NCBI RefSeq assembly: GCF_013030945.1
Contig: NZ_JABBXF010000019.1
Location: 1 to 51,651, forward strand
DNA: 51,651 nucleotides
DNA from: Streptomyces morookaense
GTDB taxonomy: Bacteria > Actinomycetota > Actinomycetes > Streptomycetales > Streptomycetaceae
Reading direction: 5' to 3'
Of this stretch, positions 27,379 through 37,469 are shown piece by piece. Under the pieces are notes generated by a model, which searched no databases, was not told where the DNA came from, and saw nothing but the letters and a program-made list of their open reading frames with translations. Each line of letters opens with the position of its first letter. Within the stretch, counting starts at the first letter, position 1. The position numbers and the translations under genes were made by a program.

Positions 27379-29327
27379 GAGGTGAGCTCCTCGTCCGTCA
27401 GGTACTTGACCAGCTCTTCCTTCTCGAACAGCGCCAGCAGGTCCGGCCGCATCGGCGGCATGTCCTGCCGTTCCAGCCGGATCCGCCCCAGCGCCGGATC
27501 CGCCGCGGCGGCGCCCCCGGCAGTGTTCTCGACGAGTCGGCAGACCAGATTGATCCGCCGCCACTCCCGGTCCATCTGCGGGTGGTCGTCGCGCGTGTGA
27601 CCGCCGCGGCTCTCGGTGCGCTCCAGCGCAGCCCGCGCCACGCACTCGCTGACCAGCAGCATGTTGCGCAGGTCGAGGGCCAGGTGCCAGCCGGGGTTGA
27701 ACTGCCGGTGCCCCTCCACCCCGGCCCGCCGGGCGCGGGCCCGCAGGCCGTCCAGGCGGCGCAGTGCCTCCGTCATCTCCGGCTCCCGGCGGATGATCCC
27801 CACCAGGTCGTTCATCGACTGCTGCAGTTCCTGGTGGACGGCGTACGGGTTCTCCGGGCCCTGCGCGGGATCCTGCTCCGCGCCCTCCGCGCCCTCCGCG
27901 CCGAACGGGCGCAGCGCCTCCGCCTCCGCCAGCTCCACGTCCGCGTCCGAGACCGCGGGCCGGTCACCGGCGCCGAACGAGGCCGCGTACTCCGCCGCGT
28001 AGAGCCCGGCCCTGCGGCCGAACACCAGCAGATCCGAAAGGGAGTTGCCGCCGAGGCGGTTGGAGCCGTGCAGGCCGCCGGCGACCTCGCCCGCCGCGAA
28101 GAGACCGGGCACCCCGACCGCCTCCGCCGTGTCGGGCGCGACCTCGACGCCGCCCATCACGTAGTGGCAGGTGGGGCCGACCTCCATGGGCTCGGCCGTG
28201 ATGTCCACGTCCGCCAGCTCCTTGAACTGGTGGTGCATGGACGGGAGTTTGCGTTTGATCGCCTCGGCCGGCATCCGGGTGGAGACGTCCAGGAAGACCC
28301 CGCCGTGCGGGGTGCCGCGCCCGGCCTTGACCTCGGCGTTGATGGCGCGGGCCACCTCGTCGCGGGGGAGCAGCTCGGGCGGGCGGCGGTTGTGGTCGGG
28401 GTCCTCGTACCAGCGGTCGGCCTCGGCCTCGGTGTCGGCGTACTTCTCCCGGAAGACGTCCGGGATGTAGTCGAACATGAACCGCTTGCCGTCGCTGTTG
28501 CGCAGCACCCCGCCGTCGCCGCGCACGGACTCGGTGACCAGGATGCCCTTGACGGAGGGCGGCCAGACCATGCCCGTCGGGTGGAACTGCACGAACTCCA
28601 TGTTGACCAGCCGCGCCCCGGCGAGCAGCGCCAGGGCGTGCCCGTCGCCGGTGTACTCCCAGGAGTTGGAGGTCACCTTGAAGGACTTGCCGATGCCGCC
28701 GGTGGCCAGCACCACGGAGGGGGCCTCGATGGCGAAGAACCGGCCGGACTCGCGCTCGTAGCCGAAGACGCCGGAGACCCGGTCCCCGTCCTTCAGGACC
28801 CGGGTGACCGTGCACTCCTGGAAGACCTTCAGGCGGGCCTCGTAGTCGCCCGTCTCCTTGTGGTCCTCCTGCTGCAGGGAGACGATCTTCTGCTGGAGGG
28901 TGCGGATGAGCTCCAGGCCCGTGCGGTCGCCGACGTGGGCCAGCCGCGGGTACTCGTGCCCGCCGAAGTTGCGCTGGGAGATCATCCCGCGGTCGGTGCG
29001 GTCGAAGACGGCGCCCCAGGTCTCCAGCTCCCACACCCGGTCGGGCGCCTCCTGGGCATGCAGCTCGGCCATGCGCCAGTTGTTGAGGAACTTGCCGCCC
29101 CGCAGGGTGTCCCGGAAGTGGACCTTCCAGTTGTCCTTGGAGTTGACGTTGCCCATGCAGGCCGCGATGCCGCCCTCGGCCATCACCGTGTGGGCCTTGC
29201 CGAACAGCGACTTGCAGATCACCGCGACCCGCAGCCCCCGCTCCCGCGCCTCCACGGCGGCCCGCAGCCCGGCGCCGCCGGCGCCCACCACGACCACGTC
29301 CCAGGACTGCCGCCCCACCTGTGTCAT
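27375..29327 (-). CDS. sdhA: Succinate dehydrogenase/fumarate reductase flavoprotein subunit
   Basis: A 650-residue FAD-containing catalytic subunit. The dinucleotide fold is VVVVGAGGAGLRAAVEARER, with the probable covalent FAD histidine in KAHTVMAEGGIAACMG. Active-site segments FVQFHPTGMVWPPSVKGILV, VTESVRGDGGVLRNSDGKRF and HGSNRLGGNSLSDLLVFGRR are conserved. An acidic insert with repeated GAEGAEGAEQ lies near residue 470. AAGGGG lies about ten bases upstream of the ATG. Middle gene of the anchor-flavoprotein-iron-sulfur operon. Confidence 0.95.
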   Translation of the reverse strand: MTQVGRQSWDVVVVGAGGAGLRAAVEARERGLRVAVICKSLFGKAHTVMAEGGIAACMGNVNSKDNWKVHFRDTLRGGKFLNNWRMAELHAQEAPDRVWELETWGAVFDRTDRGMISQRNFGGHEYPRLAHVGDRTGLELIRTLQQKIVSLQQEDHKETGDYEARLKVFQECTVTRVLKDGDRVSGVFGYERESGRFFAIEAPSVVLATGGIGKSFKVTSNSWEYTGDGHALALLAGARLVNMEFVQFHPTGMVWPPSVKGILVTESVRGDGGVLRNSDGKRFMFDYIPDVFREKYADTEAEADRWYEDPDHNRRPPELLPRDEVARAINAEVKAGRGTPHGGVFLDVSTRMPAEAIKRKLPSMHHQFKELADVDITAEPMEVGPTCHYVMGGVEVAPDTAEAVGVPGLFAAGEVAGGLHGSNRLGGNSLSDLLVFGRRAGLYAAEYAASFGAGDRPAVSDADVELAEAEALRPFGAEGAEGAEQDPAQGPENPYAVHQELQQSMNDLVGIIRREPEMTEALRRLDGLRARARRAGVEGHRQFNPGWHLALDLRNMLLVSECVARAALERTESRGGHTRDDHPQMDREWRRINLVCRLVENTAGGAAAADPALGRIRLERQDMPPMRPDLLALFEKEELVKYLTDEELTS

Positions 29328-29348
29328 CGAAAACTGTCCCCTTGTTCT

Positions 29349-29384
29349 GGAAACCCCGGAAATCCCGGAAACCCTGGAAGCCCT
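29349..29384 (-). repeat. Four 9-bp tandem repeats between sdhC and sdhA
   Basis: On the plus strand: GGAAACCCC, GGAAATCCC, GGAAACCCT, GGAAGCCCT. The last unit overlaps the sdhC stop codon. They fill most of the 55-base sdhC-sdhA gap. Confidence 0.8.
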
Positions 29385-30207
29385 AGAAGAACCGCGGATC
29401 GTCGAAGGCGCCGCTCGCGATCAGGTACACGTAGAAGTCCGCCACGGCCACGCTGATCAGGGACGCCCAGGCGAGCTGCATATGACGGGCGTTGAGCCGG
29501 CTGACCCAGCCCCACAGCCGGTAGCGCACCGGGTGCCGCGAGAAGTTCCGCAGCCGCCCGCCGACGATGTGCCGGCAGGAGTGGCAGGAGAGCGTGTACG
29601 CCCAGATCAGCGCGATGTTGGCGAGCAGGACGAGGGTGCCGAGGCCCATGTGGCCCCACTCGCCGTCCGCGTTCCTGAAGCCCAGCGCGGTGTCGTAGGT
29701 GAGGATCCCCGCGACGATCACCGCGAAGTAGAAGAAGTAGCGGTGGATGTTCTGCAGGATCAGCGGGAAGCGCGTCTCCCCGGTGTAGCGCGCGTGCGGC
29801 TCGGGCACCGCGCAGGCCGCGGGCGCGGCCCAGAAGCCGCGGTAGTAGGCCTTGCGGTAGTAGTAGCAGGTGAGCCGGAAGCCCAGCGGGAAGATCAGGA
29901 CCAGCAGCGCGGGCGACAGCCCCCACCAGGCCCCGACCACCCCCCAGTCCGCGCCGCCCTTCATGGGCACGCAGTTCTCCGCGAGACAGGGCGAGTAGAA
30001 CGGCGAGACATAGGGCGCCGCGTAGTAGTGGTCGCCCGCGAACGCGCGCCACGTCGAGTACACGACGAACGCCAGCAGCCCGGCGGCCGTCGCGGCGGGC
30101 GCCAGCCACCAGCGGTCGCGCCGCAGATGGCGCTCGGGGATCGCGGCGCGCGAGGAGTGGTGGACGCCGCCGGCGGCAACGGCTCGGGGTTCGGTACCAG
30201 TGGCCAA
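29383..30207 (-). CDS. sdhC: Succinate dehydrogenase membrane anchor/cytochrome b subunit
   Basis: A 274-residue integral membrane subunit with five hydrophobic segments (starting WLAPAATAAGLLAFVVYSTW; then VVGAWWGLSPALLVLIFPLG; FPLILQNIHRYFFYFAVIVA; LGTLVLLANIALIWAYTLSC; AWASLISVAVADFYVYLIAS). Candidate haem ligands are histidines in NIHRYFF and SCHSCRHIVGG. An extracytoplasmic loop YYAAPYVSPFYSPCLAENC is characteristic of the actinobacterial Sdh1 anchor (Rv0249c type, from memory). First of the three sdh genes. Confidence 0.9.
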   Translation of the reverse strand: MATGTEPRAVAAGGVHHSSRAAIPERHLRRDRWWLAPAATAAGLLAFVVYSTWRAFAGDHYYAAPYVSPFYSPCLAENCVPMKGGADWGVVGAWWGLSPALLVLIFPLGFRLTCYYYRKAYYRGFWAAPAACAVPEPHARYTGETRFPLILQNIHRYFFYFAVIVAGILTYDTALGFRNADGEWGHMGLGTLVLLANIALIWAYTLSCHSCRHIVGGRLRNFSRHPVRYRLWGWVSRLNARHMQLAWASLISVAVADFYVYLIASGAFDDPRFF

Positions 30208-30259
30208 GACGGACTCCGGGAGGAGTGGGCGGACGGTTCGGTGTCGGTGCCCGGCCCGG

Positions 30260-30550
30260 CTACGGGGCGCGCCGGTCGCGCGCGCCCAGGCCCTCGTCGT
30301 CGGCGTCCCGCCACAGCGAGGCGTCGTAGGGGGCCTCCGGGATCGGCACCGGCACGATGGCGGGGCGCGGGCTCTCGGCGGGCTGGGCCCCGCGCAGCAG
30401 GGCGACGCTCTCGCGCAGATGGTCGGCGTCCGTGCGCACCCGGCGCACGTCCAGCGGCTCGCGTCCCAGCTGCTGCTCCAGCCGGCCCAGTGCGCGGTTC
30501 AGCTCGTCCAGGCTGCGCTGGACCGAGGTCAGGTCGTCTTTGACGGACAT
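30260..30550 (-). CDS. Small conserved coiled-coil protein upstream of sdhC
   Basis: A 96-residue protein (MSVKDDLTSVQRSLDELNRA...) whose first ~60 residues form a strongly predicted heptad coiled coil (LDELNRALGRLEQQL, DADHLRESVALLRG), followed by a Pro-rich tail with PEAPYDASLWRDADDEGLG. No signal peptide or membrane segment. GAGGG lies about seven bases before the ATG. It is 52 bases upstream of sdhC on the same strand, so probably the first gene of the operon. The function is not known; association with the sdh complex is only an inference from position. Confidence 0.78.
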   Translation of the reverse strand: MSVKDDLTSVQRSLDELNRALGRLEQQLGREPLDVRRVRTDADHLRESVALLRGAQPAESPRPAIVPVPIPEAPYDASLWRDADDEGLGARDRRAP

Positions 30551-30876
30551 GATGTGCCCTCACTTCCGCGTCGGCGGTTGCGGGTGGCGGCGCAGATGCG
30601 ACAGAGAGTGTCGCGCGTCACACCCCTTCAGGGGAAGATAGCCGTCCCGATCGCGCCTTCGCGGGAGCGCATTCCCTGTGCGCGTCAGGGTGAAGCGCGG
30701 TGCGCGTCAGGGTGACGGAGGCGCTGCGGAAACGTTCGTCCAGGCGGGTGTTGTGCGGGCCGGCGGCGACGTGTCGGCGGGTCTTCGCCGGGACCGTCGC
30801 CTTCAGTGGGCGGCGAGCAGCGGCCGTATGTGCCGGCTGCGAACGTTCTCGGCCCGCCCCGCGGAGGTTAGCGCCC
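30551..30876. promoter_or_regulatory. Divergent intergenic region with 15-bp direct repeats
   Basis: 326 bases between the sdh operon and the peptide-binding lipoprotein gene. It holds two copies of TGCGCGTCAGGGTGA (30679-30693 and 30701-30715) with a 22-base period, a third partial GCGCGTCA at 30613-30620, and two ACGTTC-centred motifs (AAACGTTCG near 30729 and CGAACGTTC near 30840). No gene was found in it. Confidence 0.5.
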
Positions 30877-32748
30877 ATGTCCGTCCGCACCCGGTCGTCC
30901 CGTGCCCGCCGCTGCGCCGCGCTGCTCGCGGCGGGCGTGCTGCTCCCGCTGCCCCTCCTGGCCGGCTGCTCCTCCGGCGGGCCCGACGCCTCCGACGGGG
31001 CCGCGGCCGCCCGGGACATCGCCGTCGCCGCGCGCGCCAAGGTCGCCGACAAGGGCACTCTGACCTGGGCCGTCGATGCCCTGCCCACGACCTTCAACAC
31101 CTTCCAGGCGGACGCCGACGCCAGCACGCAGCGCGTCGCCGGAGCCGTGCTCCCCGCCCTGTTCACCCTCGACGCGCACGGCCGCCCGCAGCGCAACCCC
31201 GACTTCCTGCGGTCCGCCGAGGTCGTCCGGCGCGAGCCCCGCCAGGTGGTGCTCTACAAGCTCAACCCGTCCGCCGTGTGGAGCGACGGCAGCGCCGTCA
31301 CCGCGGCCGACTTCGAGGCCCAGGCCAAGGCGCTGCGCGGCAAGGACAGCGCGTACTGGACGGCCCGCAACGCCGGGTACGACCGGATCGAGCGCGTCGA
31401 GCGCGGGGCCGACGCCCACGAGGTCAAGGTCACCTTCGCGAAGAGCTATGCCGACTGGCCCTCCCTCTTCACCCCGCTCTACCCGAAGTCCGTCATGGGC
31501 ACCCCGACCGGGTTCAACGACTCCGCCCGCAAGGAGCTGGCGCTCGCCGCCGGGCCGTTCAAGGTCGGCAGCCGCGACGAGGACCAGGGCACCCTCACCC
31601 TCGAACGGAACCCCAAGTGGTGGGGCGACCGGGCCAAGCTGGACCGGCTCGTGCTGCGCGCCGTGCCGCGCGAGCAGCGGGCCGAGGCGCTGGCGAGCGG
31701 CAAGGCGGATCTCGCCGAGATCACCCCCGACATCGCCACGCGCATCGCGAAGGCGAACATGCCGCCGAAGAAGGACAAGGCGGGGAAGCCGGTCAAGCCG
31801 TCCGACCCGCAGCTGCACGGGCTCGTCGTGCGCAAGTCCCTGGAGCCCGCCTACACCCAGCTCGCCCTCAACGGCGCCTCCGGGCCGCTCGCCGACGAGC
31901 GCGTGCGGCGCGCCGTCGCCCGGGCCATCGACCGCCGGGCCATCGCCGAGTCCGTCCTGCGTCCGCTCGGGCTGCCCGCCGAGCCGCTCGGCAGCCATGT
32001 GCTCGTCGCCGGGCAGGAGGGCTACCAGGACAACAGCGACGCCATCGGCGGCATGGATCCGCGGGCGGCCATGTCCCTGCTCGCCGACGCGGGCTGGAAG
32101 GAGGGGCAGACGGCCCGGAAGAAGCCGGCCGAGGCCGCGGAGGACAGCTCCAGGGAAGTGCGGGACGACCGGAACCACGGCTCCTCCTCCGGCAAGGGCG
32201 CGGCGGCGCCCGTCCGGCTCAAGGACGGCAAGAAGCTCGCCCTCCGCTTCGTCCTGCCGAAGGGGTCGGGGACGGAGTCCCTGAGGGCCGTCGGCGACCG
32301 GATCGCCCGCCAGCTGGAGGCGGTCGGCATCCGCACGGAGATCACCAGGGTCGAGGACGCGGGCTACTTCAAGGACCACATCGCCTCCGGCGACTTCGAC
32401 CTCGCGCTCTACTCCTGGCCCGCGAGCGCCTACCCGGCGACCGACGCACGCCCGATCTTCGCCAAGCCGCAGCCGGCCACGGACGGCTCGCTGACCGTCG
32501 AGCAGAACTACACGCGGGTCGGCACCGACCAGATCGACCGGCTCTTCGACCAGGCGGCCGGAGAGCTGGACGAGGACGCCTCGCGGGACCTGGTCACCCG
32601 GGCCGACGCGCGGATCTGGGCGGCGGCCGGGTCGATCCCGCTCTACCAGCGGCCGGAACTGGTGGGAGCGCGCGCCACTGTCGTGAACGCCGGGGCCTTC
32701 GGGCTCGCCACGCCGCGGTACCAGGACATGGGGTTCCGCCGCCAATAG
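30877..32748 (+). CDS. Peptide/solute-binding lipoprotein of ABC transporter (family 5)
   Basis: A 623-residue SBP_bac_5 (DppA/OppA-type) protein. The N-terminus has two basic clusters, a hydrophobic core and a lipobox LLAGC with Cys31 as lipidation site. Family segments include [59 protein letters not shown] and [20 protein letters not shown] 50-residue Lys/Glu/Ser-rich insert (about 415-455) is unusual. The ATG at 30877 has GGAGG nine bases upstream. No permease or ATPase genes are adjacent, so it is an orphan binding protein that may share a transporter, possibly the Opp operon 12 kb away. Confidence 0.88.
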   Translation: MSVRTRSSRARRCAALLAAGVLLPLPLLAGCSSGGPDASDGAAAARDIAVAARAKVADKGTLTWAVDALPTTFNTFQADADASTQRVAGAVLPALFTLDAHGRPQRNPDFLRSAEVVRREPRQVVLYKLNPSAVWSDGSAVTAADFEAQAKALRGKDSAYWTARNAGYDRIERVERGADAHEVKVTFAKSYADWPSLFTPLYPKSVMGTPTGFNDSARKELALAAGPFKVGSRDEDQGTLTLERNPKWWGDRAKLDRLVLRAVPREQRAEALASGKADLAEITPDIATRIAKANMPPKKDKAGKPVKPSDPQLHGLVVRKSLEPAYTQLALNGASGPLADERVRRAVARAIDRRAIAESVLRPLGLPAEPLGSHVLVAGQEGYQDNSDAIGGMDPRAAMSLLADAGWKEGQTARKKPAEAAEDSSREVRDDRNHGSSSGKGAAAPVRLKDGKKLALRFVLPKGSGTESLRAVGDRIARQLEAVGIRTEITRVEDAGYFKDHIASGDFDLALYSWPASAYPATDARPIFAKPQPATDGSLTVEQNYTRVGTDQIDRLFDQAAGELDEDASRDLVTRADARIWAAAGSIPLYQRPELVGARATVVNAGAFGLATPRYQDMGFRRQ

Positions 32749-32810
32749 CCCTCCCACCAGGGATAACCCCAGGTCAGAGCCCCTGGAAAGCCAAAACGGC
32801 AGCGGCCCCG

Positions 32811-32873
32811 TACCATGGAGTGAGGCCGTGGCGTTGATCTGCCCGGCGGGCGCGCGTACCGGACCGTACGCGC
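32811..32873 (+). promoter_or_regulatory. typA promoter and leader hairpin
   Basis: TACCAT (32811-32816) is a likely -10. In the ~85-base leader, GCGCGTAC (32852-32859) and GTACGCGC (32866-32873) form a perfect 8-bp stem with a 6-base loop about 35 bases before the ATG. Confidence 0.5.
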
Positions 32874-32907
32874 CGCCATCCACGATTCCGGGAGAAGCGC
32901 CGCAAGT

Positions 32908-34815
<1,908 letters not shown>

Positions 34816-34833
34816 TACCCGGCCCGTTGAACG

Positions 34834-34875
34834 ACGGCCCGTCTCCCGCTGCCACAGCGGGACGACGGGCCGTTT
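34834..34875. terminator. Strong terminator after typA
   Basis: Arms ACGGCCCGTC-TCCCGCTG (34834-34851) and CAGCGGGA-c-GACGGGCCGT (34855-34873), 18 pairs with a CCA loop and one bulged C, followed by TTT. It separates typA from the convergent LuxR gene and marks the left end of the accessory cassette. Confidence 0.88.
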
Positions 34876-34908
34876 GTGCATGCGGGGACCTGCGGGGAGG
34901 GGGACCGC

Positions 34909-35916
34909 TCAGGAGCGGGAGGGCGCGACCCGGTCGGCGTGCTCGTCCTCCAGGAGCCCGGACCGGGCCAGGAGGTAGCAGAGCTGGGCCCGGCTGCGGC
35001 TGCCCAGGAGTTCCGCAGCCCGCTGGATGTGCGTGGCCACCGTGCGGCTGCTGATGCCCAGGCGGGTGGCGATGGCCTCGTTGGTGTACCCGGTCACCAC
35101 GAGCTGCAGCACGGCGCGGCGGGTCTCGTCGGTGAGCAGCTGCGGCCGCTGGTAGGCGGAGCGGTACACCACCGGTTCGGCGCGCACCCACTGGTGCTCG
35201 AAGCTCGTCACCAGGAACTGGATGATCCCCGGGTGCTCGACGGCCAGCGCCGCGGTGTGCCGCTCGTGCCGGTGGTCGGGGATGAAGGCGACCGACCGGT
35301 CGCAGATGATCATGCGCTCGAAGACCTCGTTGAGGGTGCGGATCTCCGCGCCCTTCGCCGAGACCCGCTCGATATAGGCCAACGTCGGGCTGTGGGTGCG
35401 TACGGCGTGCTGGTAGAGCGTACGCTGGCGGACCCCGCGCTCCTGCAGGGCGAGGTCGCGGGGCAGGGCCTCGGTGAGCAGTTCGGTGGAACGCCCGCCG
35501 CCCGGCTGGGCGGTGAGCAACTCCTCGCGGCACGCTCCTACCGCCTCCTCCAGGGCGGCGCTGATCGCGGCCGTGCCGAGGATCAGCCGGAGGGGGGCCT
35601 TCGCCTGCTGCTGGGCCTGCCGGTAGACGTTCTGGGCCCCGGCGAGCGAGGCGTGGATGTCCGTCAGGGCGTTCTGCTGCTCGGAGATGGCACGTTCGAC
35701 GGGCCGGGAGAGCCGTGCGGCGGCGATGTCGGGAGGGACGGGGACCAGTTCGGTGCCGGCGCCGTCGACGGGTCTGAGCAGGCCCAGCAGGACGAGGCAT
35801 TCCGGTACGTCGCCCGCGACGCCTCCCCGGGCGAGGGCCTCCCGGTAGAGCTCCAGCCCTTCCGCGCACGTCTCGACCGGACCGGTTGTTCCGCCTGTAT
35901 CCGCATTTGTGCACAT
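34909..35916 (-). CDS. LuxR-family regulator of the accessory cassette
   Basis: A 335-residue regulator. The N-terminal ~260 residues resemble the large TrmB/LuxR-like Streptomyces family (LELYREALARGG near the start, TAAISAALEEAVGACREELL, EIRTLNEVFERMIICDRSVA, AALAVEHPGIIQFLVTSFEH). A C-terminal LuxR helix-turn-helix follows (LLTDETRRAVLQLVVTGYTN, EAIATRLGISSRTVATHIQR). No receiver domain or phosphorylatable Asp is apparent. The ATG at 35916 (MCTNADTGG) has AAGGGGGAG upstream and is preferred to a longer frame. It is divergent from the small peptide gene and probably controls the cassette; what it senses is unknown. Confidence 0.85.
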   Translation of the reverse strand: MCTNADTGGTTGPVETCAEGLELYREALARGGVAGDVPECLVLLGLLRPVDGAGTELVPVPPDIAAARLSRPVERAISEQQNALTDIHASLAGAQNVYRQAQQQAKAPLRLILGTAAISAALEEAVGACREELLTAQPGGGRSTELLTEALPRDLALQERGVRQRTLYQHAVRTHSPTLAYIERVSAKGAEIRTLNEVFERMIICDRSVAFIPDHRHERHTAALAVEHPGIIQFLVTSFEHQWVRAEPVVYRSAYQRPQLLTDETRRAVLQLVVTGYTNEAIATRLGISSRTVATHIQRAAELLGSRSRAQLCYLLARSGLLEDEHADRVAPSRS

Positions 35917-35953
35917 GTGCTCCCCCTTCAGATTCCTGAGTTGCGCGATCATG

Positions 35954-36030
35954 ATGCCACTGCGGCATTTCTTCCGGATGTGCCCGAGCAGCACAATTTC
36001 CTTGTCTGGACGGGGTGTTCGGAACCCCGT
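35954..36030. promoter_or_regulatory. Two inverted repeats in the LuxR/peptide divergent region
   Basis: ATGCC-ACTGC-GGCAT (35954-35968) is a perfect dyad midway between the two starts. ACGGGGT (36010-36016) and ACCCCGT (36024-36030) form a perfect 7-bp stem 23 bases before the peptide ATG. The first resembles a regulator site; the second may be an operator or a leader hairpin. The region is noticeably less GC-rich than its surroundings. Confidence 0.5.
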
Positions 36031-36053
36031 CGAGGAAATCGGGGAAAATGCAG

Positions 36054-36212
36054 ATGAAGCGCGGTGCTCCGTTGCGGAAATTTATTGGTGCGTTCACATT
36101 CGCCGCGATCGTGGCGATCGGATGGTGGGCGCCGGCGGCCGGAGACATGGATTCCGGTTCGTTCCACGAGGTCGCTCAGGCACAGGCCCCCGGTGACTCC
36201 GCCTGGGGATGA
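36054..36212 (+). CDS. 52-residue secreted/signal-like peptide
   Basis: A short gene encoding a basic start (MKRGAPLRK), a hydrophobic core (FIGAFTFAAIVAIGWWAP) and a polar tail of about 23 residues (DMDSGSFHEVAQAQ then APGDSAWG). This is the layout of a Sec signal peptide or small membrane-anchored peptide with possible cleavage at APAAG-D. The start at 36054 is chosen because GGGGAA lies seven bases upstream; ATG at 36048 would add two residues. It is divergent from the LuxR gene and 37 bases upstream of the oxoamine synthase. I do not recognise a family with certainty. Possibilities are a peptide signal precursor, a ribosomal-peptide precursor, or a small membrane partner of the regulator. 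Confidence 0.72.
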   Translation: MKRGAPLRKFIGAFTFAAIVAIGWWAPAAGDMDSGSFHEVAQAQAPGDSAWG

Positions 36213-36249
36213 CGGCCCGGAGAACTTCGACCTTTTGTGGAAGGACATG

Positions 36250-37455
36250 ATGACCACGGCCTCCGTGAGGCAGCCCCACGCTGCCTTCGATGTATTCGGG
36301 CAGAAGATCGAGGAGCTCAGGCAGGAGGGCCTGTACCGGGAGTTCATTCCCTGCGGGCACCTCGTCGACGAGCCCGGTTCCACCTCGCACCAAGGCCGGA
36401 AGGTGCAGGTCTGGTGCACCAACGACTATCTCGGGATGAGCCGCCATCCCGATCTGATCAAGTCGCAGTGCGAGTCCACGACGGTGCACGGCACCGGTAA
36501 CGGCGGCTCGCGCAATATCGCCGGCACCAGCACGACCCATGTCGAGCTGGAGGACCGGCTCGCGGTCTGGCACGGCAAGGAACGTGCGCTGATCTTTTCC
36601 AGCGGATACGTGGCCAATTTCGAGACGCTGAGCACCCTGCTGGCCGCGGTCCCGGACATGGTCGTCTTCTCCGACGCGCTGAACCACCGTTCGCTGATCG
36701 AGGGCATCGTGCGCAGCGGATGCGAGAAGGTCGTCTTCCCGCACAACGACGTCGCGGCACTCGATGCGGCCCTCGCCCAATACGCCGCGGACCGGCCGAA
36801 GTTGATCGTCTTCGAGTCCGTCTATTCCATGGACGGCGACCGGTCGCCGCTGAGCAGCATTCTCGATCTGGCCGAGCGCCACAACGCGCTGACCTACCTC
36901 GACGAGACCCATGCCATCGGCATCATGGGCCCGACCGGCGCCGGACTCTCCGAGGAACTCGGCGACCACCGGGCGGACTTCGTCCAGGGAGTGTTCGGCA
37001 AGGCCCTCGGAACCGTCGGCGGCTACGTCGCCGGCCCCGACGCCCCGCTCGACTACGTGCGGTCCCACGCGCCGGGCTTCATCTTCACCACGGCCCTGCC
37101 GCAGGCGAGCATGGACGCCACCCTCCGTGGACTCGAACTCGTCCAGGACGGCAACGACTTGCGCCGCGATCTCCTGGACAACGCGCGGTACCTCAAGGCG
37201 GCACTGCGGGCCGAGGGCATCGACTTCATCGACGCCGAGAGCCACCTGGTTCCGGTCATGGTGCCCGGCAGCGAGCGTGTCCGGGCGGTCTCGCGCCGCC
37301 TGTTCCAGGAGTTCGGGATCTATGTCCAGCCCATCAACTTCCCGTCGGTGCCCAGGGGAGGGGAGCGGTTCCGCGTCACTGCTCCGCCCTACCGGACGAG
37401 GGAGCAGATGGACTACTTCGTCGCTGCGCTGAAGCAGTGCCTCGCACAGGACTGA
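36250..37455 (+). CDS. 5-aminolevulinate-synthase-like alpha-oxoamine synthase
   Basis: A 401-residue PLP enzyme of the alpha-oxoamine synthase family, closest by motifs to ALAS (VWCTNDYLGM, DALNHRSLIEGI, FESVYSMDGD, PINFPSVPRGGERF). PLP residues: Lys251 in VFGKALGTVGGYVAG, Asp218/His221 in LDETHAIG, His146. Arg30 (GLYREF) aligns with the ALAS arginine that binds the succinyl carboxylate. Ser87 (GNGGSRNIAGT) replaces the ALAS threonine that restricts the amino acid to glycine. It would condense an acyl-CoA, perhaps succinyl-CoA, with alanine or serine to an alpha-aminoketone. The second of two adjacent ATGs (36250) best fits AAGG spacing. First enzyme gene of the cassette. Confidence 0.9.
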   Translation: MTTASVRQPHAAFDVFGQKIEELRQEGLYREFIPCGHLVDEPGSTSHQGRKVQVWCTNDYLGMSRHPDLIKSQCESTTVHGTGNGGSRNIAGTSTTHVELEDRLAVWHGKERALIFSSGYVANFETLSTLLAAVPDMVVFSDALNHRSLIEGIVRSGCEKVVFPHNDVAALDAALAQYAADRPKLIVFESVYSMDGDRSPLSSILDLAERHNALTYLDETHAIGIMGPTGAGLSEELGDHRADFVQGVFGKALGTVGGYVAGPDAPLDYVRSHAPGFIFTTALPQASMDATLRGLELVQDGNDLRRDLLDNARYLKAALRAEGIDFIDAESHLVPVMVPGSERVRAVSRRLFQEFGIYVQPINFPSVPRGGERFRVTAPPYRTREQMDYFVAALKQCLAQD

Positions 37456-37469
37456 CACAGGAGCAACCC

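Noticed and set aside
29349..29384. CRISPR-like array
   Set aside because: Units are only 9 bp, directly adjacent without spacers, and no cas genes are present.
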